From contig NZ_QICQ01000005.1 in the NCBI RefSeq assembly GCF_003201195.1, forward strand, positions 1 through 64,000: 64,000 nucleotides of DNA. The letters run 5' to 3'. Made by a program: the position numbers and the translations under genes. This DNA comes from Nitrosomonas eutropha. Lineage in GTDB: Bacteria > Pseudomonadota > Gammaproteobacteria > Burkholderiales > Nitrosomonadaceae. Position 1 is the first letter of the stretch; every line of letters begins with the position of its first letter. The notes under the pieces are model-generated. The model saw nothing but the letters and a program-made list of their open reading frames with translations, did no database searches and was not told the DNA's origin. Below are positions 48,349-60,075 of this stretch, one piece after another.

Positions 48349-49830
48349 TTAAAGCTTGGTACGTGCAACATGCTCCAGCAGATTATCAACCGTAACATGC
48401 ATAACTTCGGTAAGTGGCAGCGGATAAATACCCAGAGCTAGAACTGCAACCGCCAGGATAGCCAAAACCAAAAATTCACGTGCGGAAATATCTTTCATTC
48501 CCTCGACATTGGGATTTGCCACGGCACCAAACACAACTTTTTTATATAGCCACAGACTGTAAGACGCCCCCAAAATCAATGTCAGCGCAGCAAAAAATGC
48601 ATACCAGAAATTTACTTCCATGGACCCCATAATCACCATAAATTCACCTACGAAACCACTGGTGCCTGGAAGCCCGGAGTTAGCCATTGCAAACAACATA
48701 AAAAGAGCAGCAAAAACTGGCATTTTATTAACTACCCCACCATAATCTGCGATCATCCTAGTATGCAAGCGATCATATAAAACACCAACACATAGAAACA
48801 AAGCGCCAGAAATGAATCCATGCGAAATCATCTGCACCATGGCTCCTTCTATTCCAATAGGATTGAACAGGAAAAAGCCCAACGTAACAAATCCCATATG
48901 AGAAACTGAAGAATAGGCAATCAGCTTCTTCATATCACGCTGCATTAACGCAACGATGCCAATATATACAATGGCAATCAGCGATAAAGCGATCAATATC
49001 CATGACAACTCATGACTCGCATCTGGCGTAATTGGTAAAGAAAATCTGAGAAAACCGTATCCACCCAGTTTAAGCAGGATAGCTGCCAGTACTACCGAAC
49101 CACCTGTAGGTGCTTCAACGTGCGCATCCGGCAACCAAGTATGCACTGGCCACATCGGCACCTTAACCGCGAAGGCGACCATAAATCCTATAAAAATAAG
49201 GATTTGTGCGGCCATCGGTATAGGAAGATGATGATAATCGAGAATTGAGAAGCTACCACCAGAAGCCTGATATAAATAAATCAGCGCCACCAGCATCAAT
49301 AGAGATCCCAGAAATGTATAAAGAAAAAACTTTAGAGCTGCATAAATCCGGTTAGGCCCTCCCCAGACTCCAATAATGATAAACATTGGAACCAGTGATG
49401 CTTCCCAGAAAGAATAGAACAATATGGCATCCAGTGACGCGAACACCCCATTGAGAACACCGGACATGATCAAAAAAGCTCCCATATATTGGGAAACCTT
49501 TTCACGAATCACCTCCCATCCGGCAATCACGACCAGCGGGGTCGTAAAACTGTTCAATAAAATTAATGGCATTGATATGCCATCAACCCCCAAATAATAA
49601 TAGACATTGAGGCGTTCAAACCATACATTCCGCTCGATAAACTGCATCGAACCCATGGATGTATCAAATCCACTATAAAGCGGAAGTGTTACGAGGAAAC
49701 CGGCCACAGATCCAGCCAGAGCAACCCAGCGTACCGCTTGAGTATTCCGGTCACTCATCAAAAATACGATTAAACCAGAAACAATTGGTAACCAGATAAT
49801 TAGACTTAACAGCGGAAATCCAAATAACAT
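48349..49830 (-). CDS. nuoM: NADH-quinone oxidoreductase subunit M
   Basis: 493 residues and about 14 hydrophobic helices. It pumps protons in the membrane arm of complex I. It shows FYSFWEASLVPMFIIIGVWGG with the conserved Glu, and the Lys-containing VKVPMWPVHTWLPDAHVEAP segment shared by antiporter-like subunits. It sits between nuoL and nuoN. Confidence 0.96.
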   Translation of the reverse strand: MLFGFPLLSLIIWLPIVSGLIVFLMSDRNTQAVRWVALAGSVAGFLVTLPLYSGFDTSMGSMQFIERNVWFERLNVYYYLGVDGISMPLILLNSFTTPLVVIAGWEVIREKVSQYMGAFLIMSGVLNGVFASLDAILFYSFWEASLVPMFIIIGVWGGPNRIYAALKFFLYTFLGSLLMLVALIYLYQASGGSFSILDYHHLPIPMAAQILIFIGFMVAFAVKVPMWPVHTWLPDAHVEAPTGGSVVLAAILLKLGGYGFLRFSLPITPDASHELSWILIALSLIAIVYIGIVALMQRDMKKLIAYSSVSHMGFVTLGFFLFNPIGIEGAMVQMISHGFISGALFLCVGVLYDRLHTRMIADYGGVVNKMPVFAALFMLFAMANSGLPGTSGFVGEFMVIMGSMEVNFWYAFFAALTLILGASYSLWLYKKVVFGAVANPNVEGMKDISAREFLVLAILAVAVLALGIYPLPLTEVMHVTVDNLLEHVARTKL

Positions 49831-49918
49831 GTTTTTTTCGTCTTAAATCGCATTTCAATGCGTATTAGTTATCCCAGAGAACAGAAAGAAGTTCAGTCCG
49901 TTTTCAATTCCCTGAAGC

Positions 49919-51865
49919 CTAAAAAGGAAACAGCCATATACTCATCAGAACAAATACACCCACAATCATACTAAATGCATAATGGTAGATATACCCGGAC
50001 TGAAAGCGACGTCCCACCATCGCAAACCAACCCATCGCTCTTGCCGTGCCATTAACCATCAAACCATCTATGACTTTCACATCTACATATTTCCACAGCA
50101 CGGTACTTAGCGTACGTAAACCGCCCGCAAATAACCAGCTGTACAGCTCATCAATAAAATATTTTCGATCAAGCAGAACATAAACCGGATTAGCCAGTTT
50201 TTTAATTTTACCGGGTAATGCAGTTTGATAACGATACAAAAACCAGGCAGTAAAAATTCCTGACATCGCCAGCCAGAACGGAGGGGCAGTCAAAGCATGT
50301 ATCATCATGCCGAATATTCCTGTATAGCTCTCGCCCATCTTGGCCATGACATCATGCTGCGCATCTATATAAATAGCCTCAGTGAAGAAACCTCCAAAAA
50401 GCATTGGATCAATCAGCCAGCCAGCCGCCACAGTAGGAATTGCCAATAAAACTAGTGGTACCGTCACTACCCAAGGGGATTCACGCAAATGATCACGTGT
50501 ATGGCTATCCATACCTGGTTCGCCATAGAAAGTCATGAATATTAGCCGGAAGGTATACAGCGCAGTAACGAATACTGTACTTAACGCGCAGAAATAGGCG
50601 AATCCTGCCCCAGGAATTTCCGAGAGGAGAATTCCTTCAATAATCGCATCCTTAGAGAAAAAACCTGAAAAACCTGGCACTCCTGCACTGGCCAATGCAG
50701 CAACAAACATGGTGCCAAATGTAATCGGCATATATCGTTTAAGTCCACCCATCTTGCGCATATCCTGCTCGTGATGCATGGCGATAATGACGGACCCTGC
50801 ACCCAGAAACAGCAATGCCTTGAAAAAGGCATGCGTCATAAGATGAAAGATAGCCGCTGAATAAGCAGATGCGCCCAGTGCTACCGTCATGTATCCGAGC
50901 TGGGATAGCGTTGAATACGCAACGACTCGCTTGATATCATTCTGTACTACCGCTACCAGCGCCATAAACAAGGTAGTAATTCCACCAATCACAAAAATAA
51001 CCGAGTGCACTGTAACAGATAACTCAAACAGAGGAGACATGCGAGCTACCATGAAGATACCAGCTGTTACCATGGTTGCAGCATGAATCAGAGCCGAAAT
51101 GGGTGTTGGCCCCTCCATTGAATCCGGTAACCAGACATGCAGGGGAAATTGAGCAGATTTACCCATCGCACCTATGAAAAGCAGCAAACATATTACTGTC
51201 ATCAACATCCAGGATTCACCAGGCATGATTTCAATAGTACGGGATGCAAGGTATTCCGCATGGGTAAATACAAGCTCGTAATCCAAAGTGCCGACATTTG
51301 CCAGTATTAAAGCGATACCCAGCAGGAAGCCTATATCAGCGATCCGATTAACCAGAAATGCTTTGAGATTGGCATAAATTGCCGTCGGGCGAGTGTACCA
51401 AAAACCGATTAGCAAATAAGAGACCAGTCCGACTGCTTCCCAGCCAAAAAACAATTGCAGGAAATTGTTTGACATCACCAGCATCAGCATCGAAAACGTA
51501 AATAGCGATATATAGCTAAAAAATCGCTGATACCCTGGATCTCCCTGCATATAGCCGATAGTATAAATATGTACCATTAACGATACACCTGTTACTACCA
51601 TCATCATCGTGGCTGACAACGTATCAATCAAAAATCCTATCTCAATTACAGTCTCGCCTGATGTCATCCAGGTATAGACACTACCGTTATAAAGATTTCC
51701 TTGTAATACATCGATAAAAATTACAACAGATGCAATAAATGACAGTGCCACTAACGCAATCGTCGCACGATGGCTCCCTATCAGACCAATCTGTCGCCCA
51801 AACAGCCCGGCAACGATTGCTCCTAACAAGGGTGCCGCTGGTACTAGTAAATAAAGATTTTCCAT
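49919..51865 (-). CDS. nuoL: NADH-quinone oxidoreductase subunit L
   Basis: 648 residues, the largest antiporter-like subunit of complex I, with about 14 helices and a long lateral helix at the C-terminus. It carries FFGWEAVGLVSYLLIGFWYT and GKSAQFPLHVWLPDSMEGPT with the key Glu and Lys residues. It follows nuoK by 60 bases. Confidence 0.97.
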   Translation of the reverse strand: MENLYLLVPAAPLLGAIVAGLFGRQIGLIGSHRATIALVALSFIASVVIFIDVLQGNLYNGSVYTWMTSGETVIEIGFLIDTLSATMMMVVTGVSLMVHIYTIGYMQGDPGYQRFFSYISLFTFSMLMLVMSNNFLQLFFGWEAVGLVSYLLIGFWYTRPTAIYANLKAFLVNRIADIGFLLGIALILANVGTLDYELVFTHAEYLASRTIEIMPGESWMLMTVICLLLFIGAMGKSAQFPLHVWLPDSMEGPTPISALIHAATMVTAGIFMVARMSPLFELSVTVHSVIFVIGGITTLFMALVAVVQNDIKRVVAYSTLSQLGYMTVALGASAYSAAIFHLMTHAFFKALLFLGAGSVIIAMHHEQDMRKMGGLKRYMPITFGTMFVAALASAGVPGFSGFFSKDAIIEGILLSEIPGAGFAYFCALSTVFVTALYTFRLIFMTFYGEPGMDSHTRDHLRESPWVVTVPLVLLAIPTVAAGWLIDPMLFGGFFTEAIYIDAQHDVMAKMGESYTGIFGMMIHALTAPPFWLAMSGIFTAWFLYRYQTALPGKIKKLANPVYVLLDRKYFIDELYSWLFAGGLRTLSTVLWKYVDVKVIDGLMVNGTARAMGWFAMVGRRFQSGYIYHYAFSMIVGVFVLMSIWLFPF

Positions 51866-51925
51866 CTAAGGTATCAATTAACAATACTGTTTAACAAACT
51901 GACTGGATATAAAACTGCCTGCCGT

Positions 51926-52231
51926 TCAACCCTTAAGTCTATCCAAATCATCTACGTTGATAGTACGTATGTTTCTGAATAAAGCGACCAAAATCGCTAA
52001 ACCAATAGCAGCCTCGGCTGCAGCCACAGTCAGAATAAAAAATACAAAAATCTGCCCAGCTATATCCTGTAAATAATATGAGAAAGCGACAAAATTTATA
52101 TTAACTGCCAGTAGCATCAGCTCAATGGACATTAACAAAATAATGACATTTTTACGGTTGAGAAAAATACCTACAACCCCAATGGCAAACAGAACAGCGC
52201 CCAGCACAAGATAATGTGATAGTGATACCAA
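51926..52231 (-). CDS. nuoK: NADH-quinone oxidoreductase subunit K
   Basis: 101 residues and three helices, the standard NuoK size. It has the membrane glutamates in [13 protein letters not shown] and [14 protein letters not shown] that take part in proton movement. It starts 55 bases after nuoJ ends and opens [18 protein letters not shown]. Confidence 0.97.
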   Translation of the reverse strand: MVSLSHYLVLGAVLFAIGVVGIFLNRKNVIILLMSIELMLLAVNINFVAFSYYLQDIAGQIFVFFILTVAAAEAAIGLAILVALFRNIRTINVDDLDRLKG

Positions 52232-52286
52232 GATGATTACCCTTCAAATGAAAATATTTGAGATAGTTGAAATCCCTGGGGAAAAA

Positions 52287-52892
52287 TCATTCTTTTTTTT
52301 CTGCAGGCATAGATATTACTTTTAACCGCTCGTTACGGCTAACAGCTATCTGCCTGGAGGCATTAGAAGATTTTTTATCGGTGCGATGGCGCAAGGTTAT
52401 AGCTATAGCAGCAACCATTGCCACTAACAAAATGACTGCAGCTAATTCGAAAACATACACATATTCAGTGTAAATCAATCGACCCAATTCTTTAGTATTA
52501 CTGTAATCAACTGATTTATATTCCGGAGTTTGTATGATTTCAGAACTAAATTGTTTGCTCATCAGTACCATACTCATCTCAACGGTCATAATAAAAGCCA
52601 ATATTGCACCAAATGGAAACCACTTCCAGAATCCTTCCCGCATCTGATCTAAATTAATATCTAGCATCATAACCACAAACAGAAACAGCACCATGACGGC
52701 GCCTACATATACCACTACTAGAGCTATCGCTAAAAATTCCGCTTCGAGTAAAATCCATAATCCGGAAGATGTCACAAAAGCAAGTACCAATAGCAGCACC
52801 GAGTAAACGGGGTTACGTAATGTAATTACTCCTAGTGCAGAAATTATCACCACACTAGCCAGACTGTAAAAAACAAAATCCTGGAAAATCAT
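52287..52892 (-). CDS. nuoJ: NADH-quinone oxidoreductase subunit J
   Basis: 201 residues and five helices. It holds the conserved VVYVGAVMVLFLFVVMML helix, whose Tyr and Gly are important for coupling in complex I. It has a C-terminal basic cytoplasmic tail (RHRTDKKSSN). It lies between nuoI and nuoK. Confidence 0.96.
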   Translation of the reverse strand: MIFQDFVFYSLASVVIISALGVITLRNPVYSVLLLVLAFVTSSGLWILLEAEFLAIALVVVYVGAVMVLFLFVVMMLDINLDQMREGFWKWFPFGAILAFIMTVEMSMVLMSKQFSSEIIQTPEYKSVDYSNTKELGRLIYTEYVYVFELAAVILLVAMVAAIAITLRHRTDKKSSNASRQIAVSRNERLKVISMPAEKKE

Positions 52893-52910
52893 AAATTTAT
52901 ATCTAAATGT

Positions 52911-53399
52911 TTAACGATAAGGAGCATCTGCTGCTCTGTCTTTGGCTATCTGCTCTTCATAACGGTCACCCACAGCCAGCAGCATTTCTTTGGTATAAGT
53001 CAGATCGCCACGAACTTCGCCGTGATACTCAAGCACACGTGTCTCGACAATTGCATCTACTGGACAAGCTTCTTCACAAAAACCACAAAAAATACACTTA
53101 ATCAGATCAATATCGTAACGTGTGGTACGCCGTGTACCATCATCACGTTGTTCTGACTCAATAGTGATCGCCAACGCCGGACAAACTGCTTCACATAACT
53201 TACACGCTATACAGCGCTCCTCACCATTAGGATAACGACGCAAAGCATGTAACCCTCTAAAACGAGGTGATTGCGGCGTCTTCTCTTCCGGATAATGTAC
53301 AGTAACCTTAGGCGCAAACAAATAGCGTCCAGTTACTTTCATTCCCTTTAACAACTCAAATAGCAAAAAGGATTTTAAAAACCGTTTAATGCGTTCCAT
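52911..53399 (-). CDS. nuoI: NADH-quinone oxidoreductase subunit I
   Basis: 162 residues from ATG 53397-53399, which has the Shine-Dalgarno sequence AGAGGAA; a longer frame would add nine residues but lacks such support. Two [4Fe-4S] motifs are complete: [12 protein letters not shown] and [12 protein letters not shown]. They pass electrons towards the quinone site in the peripheral arm. The N-terminal helix contacts the membrane. Confidence 0.97.
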   Translation of the reverse strand: MERIKRFLKSFLLFELLKGMKVTGRYLFAPKVTVHYPEEKTPQSPRFRGLHALRRYPNGEERCIACKLCEAVCPALAITIESEQRDDGTRRTTRYDIDLIKCIFCGFCEEACPVDAIVETRVLEYHGEVRGDLTYTKEMLLAVGDRYEEQIAKDRAADAPYR

Positions 53400-53416
53400 T
53401 TTGAAATTCCTCTTGA

Positions 53417-54514
53417 CTAGAACCAAAGATTCAATGGAAAGCTTTGCAATGCAGCTTCAGGCAATTGCATTACTGCGCCCAATAAAACAATCCAGATTAA
53501 CGTAATTGGAATAAATACCTTCCACCCCAACCGCATAATTTGATCATAGCGATAACGAGGAAAAGTAGCACGGAACCAAAGAAAGAAAAACAACATGATG
53601 GCTATCTTTAACAACAACCAAACTACACCCGGGATCAGATTGAAGGGAATGATATCTACCGGGGGCAACCACCCTCCAAGGAACATGATACTGGCTAAGG
53701 TTGCAACCAGAATCATGTTTGCATACTCGGCAAGAAAAAATATGGTAAAAGCCATTCCCGAATAATCCACATGGAAACCAGCCACGATTTCCGATTCTCC
53801 TTCAGCCACATCAAAAGGTAATCGATTAGTTTCGGCTACTCCAGAGATAAAATAAACTAGAAACATCGGAAATAATGGAATCATGTACCAATTAAGAAAA
53901 CTCCCTCCCTGTTGCCCCGCTACGATATCTCCCAAGTTGAGACTAGAGGACATCATCAACACACAAACCAAGGCAAATCCCATAGCTAATTCATATGAAA
54001 TAACCTGTGCAGCAGAACGCATGGCACCCAAGAAAGCATATTTTGAATTAGATGCCCATCCAGCAATAATGACACCATAGACACCCAGAGATGTCATAGC
54101 CAGAATATATAGCAGTGCAGCATTGATATCAGCCAATACTAGTTCTGGTGAGAAGGGAACGACAGCCCATGCCGCTAATGCAGGCGTTATAGCAAGTATT
54201 GGCGCAAGGAGAAATAGAAATTTATTGGCACCGGTCGGAATAATGATTTCCTTCATGATAGCCTTAACCGCATCGGCAATAGGCTGCCCCCATCCACCCA
54301 ACCAAGGAATACCAAAAAATGTTACCCGGTTTGGCCCTACTCTGACTTGCATGAATGCAATAATCTTTCTCTCTGCAAAAGTAAGATATGCGACTGCCAG
54401 CAATAATGGAATAATGATTGCCAGAATCAACAGCAGATTCTTTGCCAATAGAAAGAGGGAAACACCCCACTCGCTGCCAAATAATTGTTCAAATAATGGT
54501 TGAAAACTATCCAT
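53417..54514 (-). CDS. nuoH: NADH-quinone oxidoreductase subunit H
   Basis: 365 residues and about eight helices. It anchors the membrane arm to the peripheral arm and forms part of the quinone chamber. Family motifs are [40 protein letters not shown] and [20 protein letters not shown]. It follows nuoG by 24 bases. Confidence 0.97.
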   Translation of the reverse strand: MDSFQPLFEQLFGSEWGVSLFLLAKNLLLILAIIIPLLLAVAYLTFAERKIIAFMQVRVGPNRVTFFGIPWLGGWGQPIADAVKAIMKEIIIPTGANKFLFLLAPILAITPALAAWAVVPFSPELVLADINAALLYILAMTSLGVYGVIIAGWASNSKYAFLGAMRSAAQVISYELAMGFALVCVLMMSSSLNLGDIVAGQQGGSFLNWYMIPLFPMFLVYFISGVAETNRLPFDVAEGESEIVAGFHVDYSGMAFTIFFLAEYANMILVATLASIMFLGGWLPPVDIIPFNLIPGVVWLLLKIAIMLFFFLWFRATFPRYRYDQIMRLGWKVFIPITLIWIVLLGAVMQLPEAALQSFPLNLWF

Positions 54515-54538
54515 TGATCAGATTCCAAATCCAGGTTC

Positions 54539-56944
54539 TTATAATTTTTCCAGTTTGATTTCACCAAACATCGTTCCCAGTCTGGATATTTGCGGGTGAG
54601 CGCATGCCAAACGAATACAATCATCAGGCAAATTATCATCCACAGAAATCACCAACTGAATTTCCTCATTTTGTTGATCTATTCTGACTGTTTCACCCGC
54701 CAGAATTCCAGCTTTATTGAGTAGGGCAGAAGAAGCAAATGCAGTAGGTGGAGCAGCATCATGTGTCTTTTGCAAAGATACTGCACGCCTTACGATTGGA
54801 TCAGCCTGATAAATTGGTACCTCACCAATCCTTTCTATCTCACTACCTTTCTGACTGAAATCTTTGATAGAAAGTACATCCAGTGAATTATTCAAATTTT
54901 GCACAAATTCCTCTTTATCAGAAATGATTTCTGCACGAACCTGTTCTGATGAGTCGTAATCAAATCCCTCCAGTTGCAGCAAATTTCCTAGTACACGCAA
55001 TACTTTCCAAGCAGGACGCGTTTCGCCAAGAGGAGATACCACACCTTGAAAACTCTGTATTCTTCCTTCGGAGTTAACAAAAGTACCAGATGTCTCCGTA
55101 AAAGGAGAGACAGGCAGAATAACATCCGCATAATCGGGAACATTACCTTTATAACTACTCAAGGAAACCACAAACTCGGCACGATTTATTACCTGCGATG
55201 CTCGGCGCGTATCATAACTATCTAACTCCGGCTCAAGATTCAATAGTATATAGGCGCTACAGACAGATTCTTCCTCTGACGCACCCAGTCCTAACATCTG
55301 CCCCGCGTTCAGACCAGATTTCCTTGATTCAGTTTTATTAGCAGATTCCGCTCCGACATCCCACGGTACAACTCCGACAGAATAGGCACCCACACTATTT
55401 GCAGCCTCTCCCAAAACACCAAATCTTGCTTCCGTCATCTCTGAAATTGCCTGTACTGCACTGAATAAATCAGCATAATGGGGATGATGTTGAGCGAGAT
55501 TACCCAAAAAAACAGCAGCTGGAGAATGCTCTATAAGACTACTTGCCATTCCTCGTGCGCTTTCTGAAACATTAACCTGATTTACTGCAGATGCAATCTG
55601 CTCAGATATGGGCATATTTTTAATTTCTGCAACTGCTTTAAGAACCTGTAATACCGCATTCAACATTGCTGATGGTGCAACAATAGTTTGATAAGCGAGC
55701 TTGGTAAACAGATCATCTCCAATTGGATTAATGACACTCAGCTGCGCACCTTGTTTTACTGCTTGACGCATCCGCTGAGCAAGCAGCGGATGATCTTTGC
55801 GTAATGTACTGCCAATAACCAATATTGATTTCAGTTGTGAAACCTCAGCAATTTGCATCCCCAGCCATGGAACTCCCTGCGACATGGTATCTACACGGAA
55901 ATCAGATTGGCGTACCCGATGATCAATATTATGGCTACCCAATCTCCGCATCAATTTTTGCAATAAATAGAGCTCTTCCAGCGTACTATGAGCAGACCCC
56001 AAGGCACCGACACCCTGCGCACCATACTTATTAATTACATTTTTGATACCTTCCGCAGTAAAAGCCAATGCTTCTTGCCAGCCACAAGCTTGCCATTCTC
56101 CCGATTTTTTGATCATCGGGACAGTCAAACGATCTTCAGAATTCAATCCCTCATAAGAAAAACGATCCTTATCCGAGAGCCAACATTCGTTGATCGCTTC
56201 ATTTTCACGTGGCAACACCCGCATAACCCGATTATTCTTCACTTGTACAACCAGATTACTTCCCAATCCGCAATGTGGACTGATTGATTTCCTGCGTGAT
56301 AACTCCCAAGTTCTTGCCGAGTAACGAAAAGGCTTACTGACCAGAGCTCCCACCGGACACAAATCAATTACATTGCCCGATAGCTCTGAATCAACAGTTT
56401 TACCAACAAACGTCAAAATCTCAGAGTGTTCTCCACGGCCGGCCATCCCAAGTTCCATGATCCCGGCTATTTCCTGCCCAAAACGAACACATCGCGTGCA
56501 ATGGATACAACGAGTCATATCTGTTGATATGAGTGGACCAAGATTTTTGTTGGTTACTGCTCGCTTGGCCTCCTGATAACGCGAACCACTTGAACCATAT
56601 CCAACAGCCAAATCCTGTAACTGACATTCACCTCCTTGATCACAGATGGGGCAGTCTAGCGGATGATTAATAAGCAGAAACTCCATTACCCCTTTTTGTG
56701 CCGTGACAGCTTGCTGAGAGTGCGTTGAAACTTTCATACCTTCAGCAACTGGTGTCGCACAAGCAGGCAAAGGTTTAGGTGCTTTCTCGACCTCAACCAA
56801 GCACATCCGACAATTGGCAGCTATTGACAGTTTTTTGTGATAACAAAAATGTGGGATGTATATCCCAACCTGCTTGGCAGCATCCATTACGGTACTACCT
56901 TGTACAACGGCTACTTGCTTGCCATCAATTTCAATATTAATCAT
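54539..56944 (-). CDS. nuoG: NADH-quinone oxidoreductase subunit G
   Basis: 801 residues from ATG 56942-56944; an upstream TTG in the same frame is less likely. The N-terminal [2Fe-2S] domain has CYHKKLSIAANCRMC and a Cys further on in PLPAC; then CDQGGEC and CIHCTRC for the [4Fe-4S] clusters; then a molybdopterin-oxidoreductase-like domain without cofactor-binding function. It lies between nuoF and nuoH in the peripheral arm of complex I. Confidence 0.96.
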   Translation of the reverse strand: MINIEIDGKQVAVVQGSTVMDAAKQVGIYIPHFCYHKKLSIAANCRMCLVEVEKAPKPLPACATPVAEGMKVSTHSQQAVTAQKGVMEFLLINHPLDCPICDQGGECQLQDLAVGYGSSGSRYQEAKRAVTNKNLGPLISTDMTRCIHCTRCVRFGQEIAGIMELGMAGRGEHSEILTFVGKTVDSELSGNVIDLCPVGALVSKPFRYSARTWELSRRKSISPHCGLGSNLVVQVKNNRVMRVLPRENEAINECWLSDKDRFSYEGLNSEDRLTVPMIKKSGEWQACGWQEALAFTAEGIKNVINKYGAQGVGALGSAHSTLEELYLLQKLMRRLGSHNIDHRVRQSDFRVDTMSQGVPWLGMQIAEVSQLKSILVIGSTLRKDHPLLAQRMRQAVKQGAQLSVINPIGDDLFTKLAYQTIVAPSAMLNAVLQVLKAVAEIKNMPISEQIASAVNQVNVSESARGMASSLIEHSPAAVFLGNLAQHHPHYADLFSAVQAISEMTEARFGVLGEAANSVGAYSVGVVPWDVGAESANKTESRKSGLNAGQMLGLGASEEESVCSAYILLNLEPELDSYDTRRASQVINRAEFVVSLSSYKGNVPDYADVILPVSPFTETSGTFVNSEGRIQSFQGVVSPLGETRPAWKVLRVLGNLLQLEGFDYDSSEQVRAEIISDKEEFVQNLNNSLDVLSIKDFSQKGSEIERIGEVPIYQADPIVRRAVSLQKTHDAAPPTAFASSALLNKAGILAGETVRIDQQNEEIQLVISVDDNLPDDCIRLACAHPQISRLGTMFGEIKLEKL

Positions 56945-57005
56945 CAGCAATAATTCCCAAGATTATCGGGAGTTGGATAAATACAGCACTAAAACCATGG
57001 TTCAC

Positions 57006-58283
57006 CTAGACCATGCACTTTTTATGCTCAATATGAAAAACAAATTCATCCCAGAAGTGATGCAACATAGCTCGTACTGGCATCGCAGCAGCATCACCTA
57101 ACGCGCAGATAGTTCTTCCCTGGATATTATCTGCAAGATTGTTGAGTACATCCAGATCTTCAATCCTTCCTTTACCATGCTCAATCCGATTGATGATCCT
57201 GTAAAGCCACCCTGTTCCTTCTCGGCATGGAGTACATTGGCCACAAGATTCCTCATAATAGAAATAGGAAAGGCGTTCTAGTGCACGCACCATGCAAGTC
57301 GTATCGTCCATAATAATGACCGCCCCCGAACCCAACATGGAGCCTGCTTTTGCTATTGAATCATAATCCATGTCTGTTTCCATCATGATGCTGCCAGGTA
57401 AAACTGGCATGGATGAACCACCGGGGATACATCCTTTCAATTTCCGCCCCCCGCGCATTCCGCCGGCAAGTTCCAGCAACTTTGAAAACGGAGTGCCCAT
57501 AGGCACTTCATAGTTACCCGGTTTATTTACATGACCGGAAACCGAAAATATCTTGGTACCTCCATTATTCGGTTTTCCCAGCTGCAAGTAACTTTCGCCC
57601 CCGTTACGCATAATCCAAGGAACTGAAGCAAACGTTTCTGTATTGTTGATCGTAGTTGGCTTGCCGTATAAGCCAAAATTAGCCGGAAACGGAGGTTTAA
57701 AGCGTGGCTGTCCCTTTTTACCTTCTATCGATTCTAATAGCGCGGTTTCTTCTCCACATATATAGGCGCCATATCCATGATGATTGTAGAGCTGAAAAAC
57801 GAACCCAGAATCCAGAATATTCTCCCCGAGAAATCCTGCCGCATTGGCTTCCTCGACAGCCTCCTCCATTCGTTCGTAAACATCCCAGATTTCACCGTGC
57901 ACATAGTTATATCCGGTGCGGATACCCATCGCATAGGCAGCAATCAACATACCTTCAATAAGGACATGTGGATTGTAACGCATGATATCGCGATCCTTGA
58001 AAGTGCCCGGCTCTCCTTCATCAGAGTTACAGACAAGATATTTCTCACCTGTATACTGTTTTGGCATAAAACTCCACTTCAAGCCAGTAGGAAAACCAGC
58101 ACCACCGCGCCCACGTAGTGCGGATTTCTTCACTTCCTCAATCACAACTTCCGGAGGAATTTTTTGCGAAAGAATTTTTTTTAACGCAACATATCCGTCA
58201 CGTTTTAAATAACTTTTTAACCGCCAATTATTTGGATCTGCAGAATCGACACCCGCCATGATGACTTGAGTAGGTTGAGTCAT
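57006..58283 (-). CDS. nuoF: NADH-quinone oxidoreductase subunit F
   Basis: 425 residues. It binds NADH and FMN and starts electron flow. [17 protein letters not shown] is the FMN/NADH motif and [12 protein letters not shown] gives three cysteines for the [4Fe-4S] cluster, with the fourth further on in [10 protein letters not shown]. The start overlaps the nuoE stop by 4 bases. Confidence 0.97.
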   Translation of the reverse strand: MTQPTQVIMAGVDSADPNNWRLKSYLKRDGYVALKKILSQKIPPEVVIEEVKKSALRGRGGAGFPTGLKWSFMPKQYTGEKYLVCNSDEGEPGTFKDRDIMRYNPHVLIEGMLIAAYAMGIRTGYNYVHGEIWDVYERMEEAVEEANAAGFLGENILDSGFVFQLYNHHGYGAYICGEETALLESIEGKKGQPRFKPPFPANFGLYGKPTTINNTETFASVPWIMRNGGESYLQLGKPNNGGTKIFSVSGHVNKPGNYEVPMGTPFSKLLELAGGMRGGRKLKGCIPGGSSMPVLPGSIMMETDMDYDSIAKAGSMLGSGAVIIMDDTTCMVRALERLSYFYYEESCGQCTPCREGTGWLYRIINRIEHGKGRIEDLDVLNNLADNIQGRTICALGDAAAMPVRAMLHHFWDEFVFHIEHKKCMV

Positions 58284-58768
58284 CTCTTTAATTCCTCAAG
58301 CAATTTGTCTATTTGATCCTCAGTCATAAAGCTGCACATACGCTTGTTATTAACCAGAAGTACTGGCGCATCTCCACAAGCTCCCATACACTCGCCTTCC
58401 TTGAGGGTAAACAATCCATCCACAGTTGTTTCATTGAACCCTATGTCAAGTTTCTTCTTAAGATAATCTACAGTCTGATTACTACCTGATAACGCACAAG
58501 GCAAATTGGTACAAACAGTCAATTTGTATTTTCCAATCGGCTTCAGGTTATACATATTGTAAAAAGTAGCAACTTCATAGACGGCAATTGCAGGCATCTC
58601 TAAATAGTTTGCAATAAAATCCATTGTTTCAGTTGCCAACCAGCCTTTTTCATCTTGAGCAATGGCCAGCGCAGACATGACAGCCGACTGCTTTTTATCC
58701 GTGGGATATTTGGCAATTTCCCGATCAATCTTTTTTAGAGCTTCCATGCTTAACATCAGCGAACTCAT
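58280..58768 (-). CDS. nuoE: NADH-quinone oxidoreductase subunit E
   Basis: 162 residues with a thioredoxin-like [2Fe-2S] domain. Cysteines are in [11 protein letters not shown] and [12 protein letters not shown]. It accompanies NuoF in the NADH dehydrogenase module. The start overlaps the nuoD stop by 4 bases and the stop overlaps the nuoF start, so D, E and F are translationally coupled. Confidence 0.96.
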   Translation of the reverse strand: MSSLMLSMEALKKIDREIAKYPTDKKQSAVMSALAIAQDEKGWLATETMDFIANYLEMPAIAVYEVATFYNMYNLKPIGKYKLTVCTNLPCALSGSNQTVDYLKKKLDIGFNETTVDGLFTLKEGECMGACGDAPVLLVNNKRMCSFMTEDQIDKLLEELKR

Positions 58769-60018
58769 CTATCTATTTCACCAAACACTATATCCTGGGT
58801 ACCAATAATTGCCACAAGATCAGCAATCATATGCCCTCGAGCCATCTCATCCATTGCAGCTAAATGTGCGAACCCGGGTGCACGTATTTTTAGTCGATAA
58901 GGCATATTAGCGCCATCCGAAATAATATAAATACCGAACTCACCTTTTGGATGCTCCACAGCAGCGTAGACCTCCCCTCTCGGAACATGCATACCTTCTG
59001 TAAATAATTTGAAATGATGAATCATTTCTTCCATATTTTGTTTCATGGACAGCCGTGGAGGTGGTGCAACTTTGAAGTTACTGGTAATAACAGGACCGGG
59101 ATTTTTTCTCATCCAATCAATACACTGCTTAATTATGTAATTAGATTGACGCATTTCTTCAATGCGTACCAAATAACGATCATAGCAATCACCATTGACA
59201 CCAACCGGTATATCAAAATCTACCTGGTCATAAACTTCATAAGGTTGCTTTTTGCGTAAGTCCCACGCCACTCCAGATCCACGCAACATCGGCCCACTAA
59301 ATCCCAAAGCTTTAGCGCGATCAGGTGAAACCACGCCAATATCAACTAAGCGTTGCTTCCAGATTCTATTGTCTGTCAGCAATGTCTCGTAATCATCCAC
59401 GTAACCTGGAAATCGATGAGTAAAATCCTCAATAAAATCCAACAAAGAGCCCTGCCGATTCTCATTACGCGCTGTCGTTGTCTTCTCATCGTGTATTGCT
59501 GATGATCGATACTGCGGCATACTATCCGGCAGATCCCGATAAACTCCTCCTGGCCGATAATAGGCAGCATGTAACCGAGCGCCTGATACTGCCTCATAGC
59601 AGTCCATCAAATCTTCTCTTTCTCGAAAGGTGTATAGAAAAACAGTCATTGCCCCAACATCCAGTGCATGGGCGCCTAACCATAGCAAGTGATTGAGAAT
59701 ACGCGTTATTTCATCAAACATAACACGAATATATTGCGCTCTTATGGGCACATCTATCTGCAATAGCTTTTCAATCGCCATTACATACGCATGCTCATTG
59801 ACCATCATGGACACATAATCCAGCCGATCCATATAGGGCACAGATTGTATATAGGTCTTATTCTCCGCGAGCTTCTCCGTCGCCCTATGAAGTAATCCGA
59901 TATGCGGATCAGCACGCCGAATAACCTCACCATCCAGCTCCATCACCAAGCGCAAAACCCCATGCGCTGCGGGATGTTGCGGCCCAAAATTCATAGTGTA
60001 ATTACGAATATCAGCCAT
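58765..60018 (-). CDS. nuoD: NADH-quinone oxidoreductase subunit D
   Basis: 417 residues, the 49-kDa-type subunit that lines the quinone pocket. It has [20 protein letters not shown] at the start with the conserved His, and the final EIDR motif. It is separate from nuoC, as in betaproteobacteria and unlike the fused nuoCD of E. coli. Confidence 0.97.
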   Translation of the reverse strand: MADIRNYTMNFGPQHPAAHGVLRLVMELDGEVIRRADPHIGLLHRATEKLAENKTYIQSVPYMDRLDYVSMMVNEHAYVMAIEKLLQIDVPIRAQYIRVMFDEITRILNHLLWLGAHALDVGAMTVFLYTFREREDLMDCYEAVSGARLHAAYYRPGGVYRDLPDSMPQYRSSAIHDEKTTTARNENRQGSLLDFIEDFTHRFPGYVDDYETLLTDNRIWKQRLVDIGVVSPDRAKALGFSGPMLRGSGVAWDLRKKQPYEVYDQVDFDIPVGVNGDCYDRYLVRIEEMRQSNYIIKQCIDWMRKNPGPVITSNFKVAPPPRLSMKQNMEEMIHHFKLFTEGMHVPRGEVYAAVEHPKGEFGIYIISDGANMPYRLKIRAPGFAHLAAMDEMARGHMIADLVAIIGTQDIVFGEIDR

Positions 60019-60075
60019 TTCACAAACACCCTTCCCAAAAACTTCGTGAGGATCGCTGATTAATCATAGAGCGTG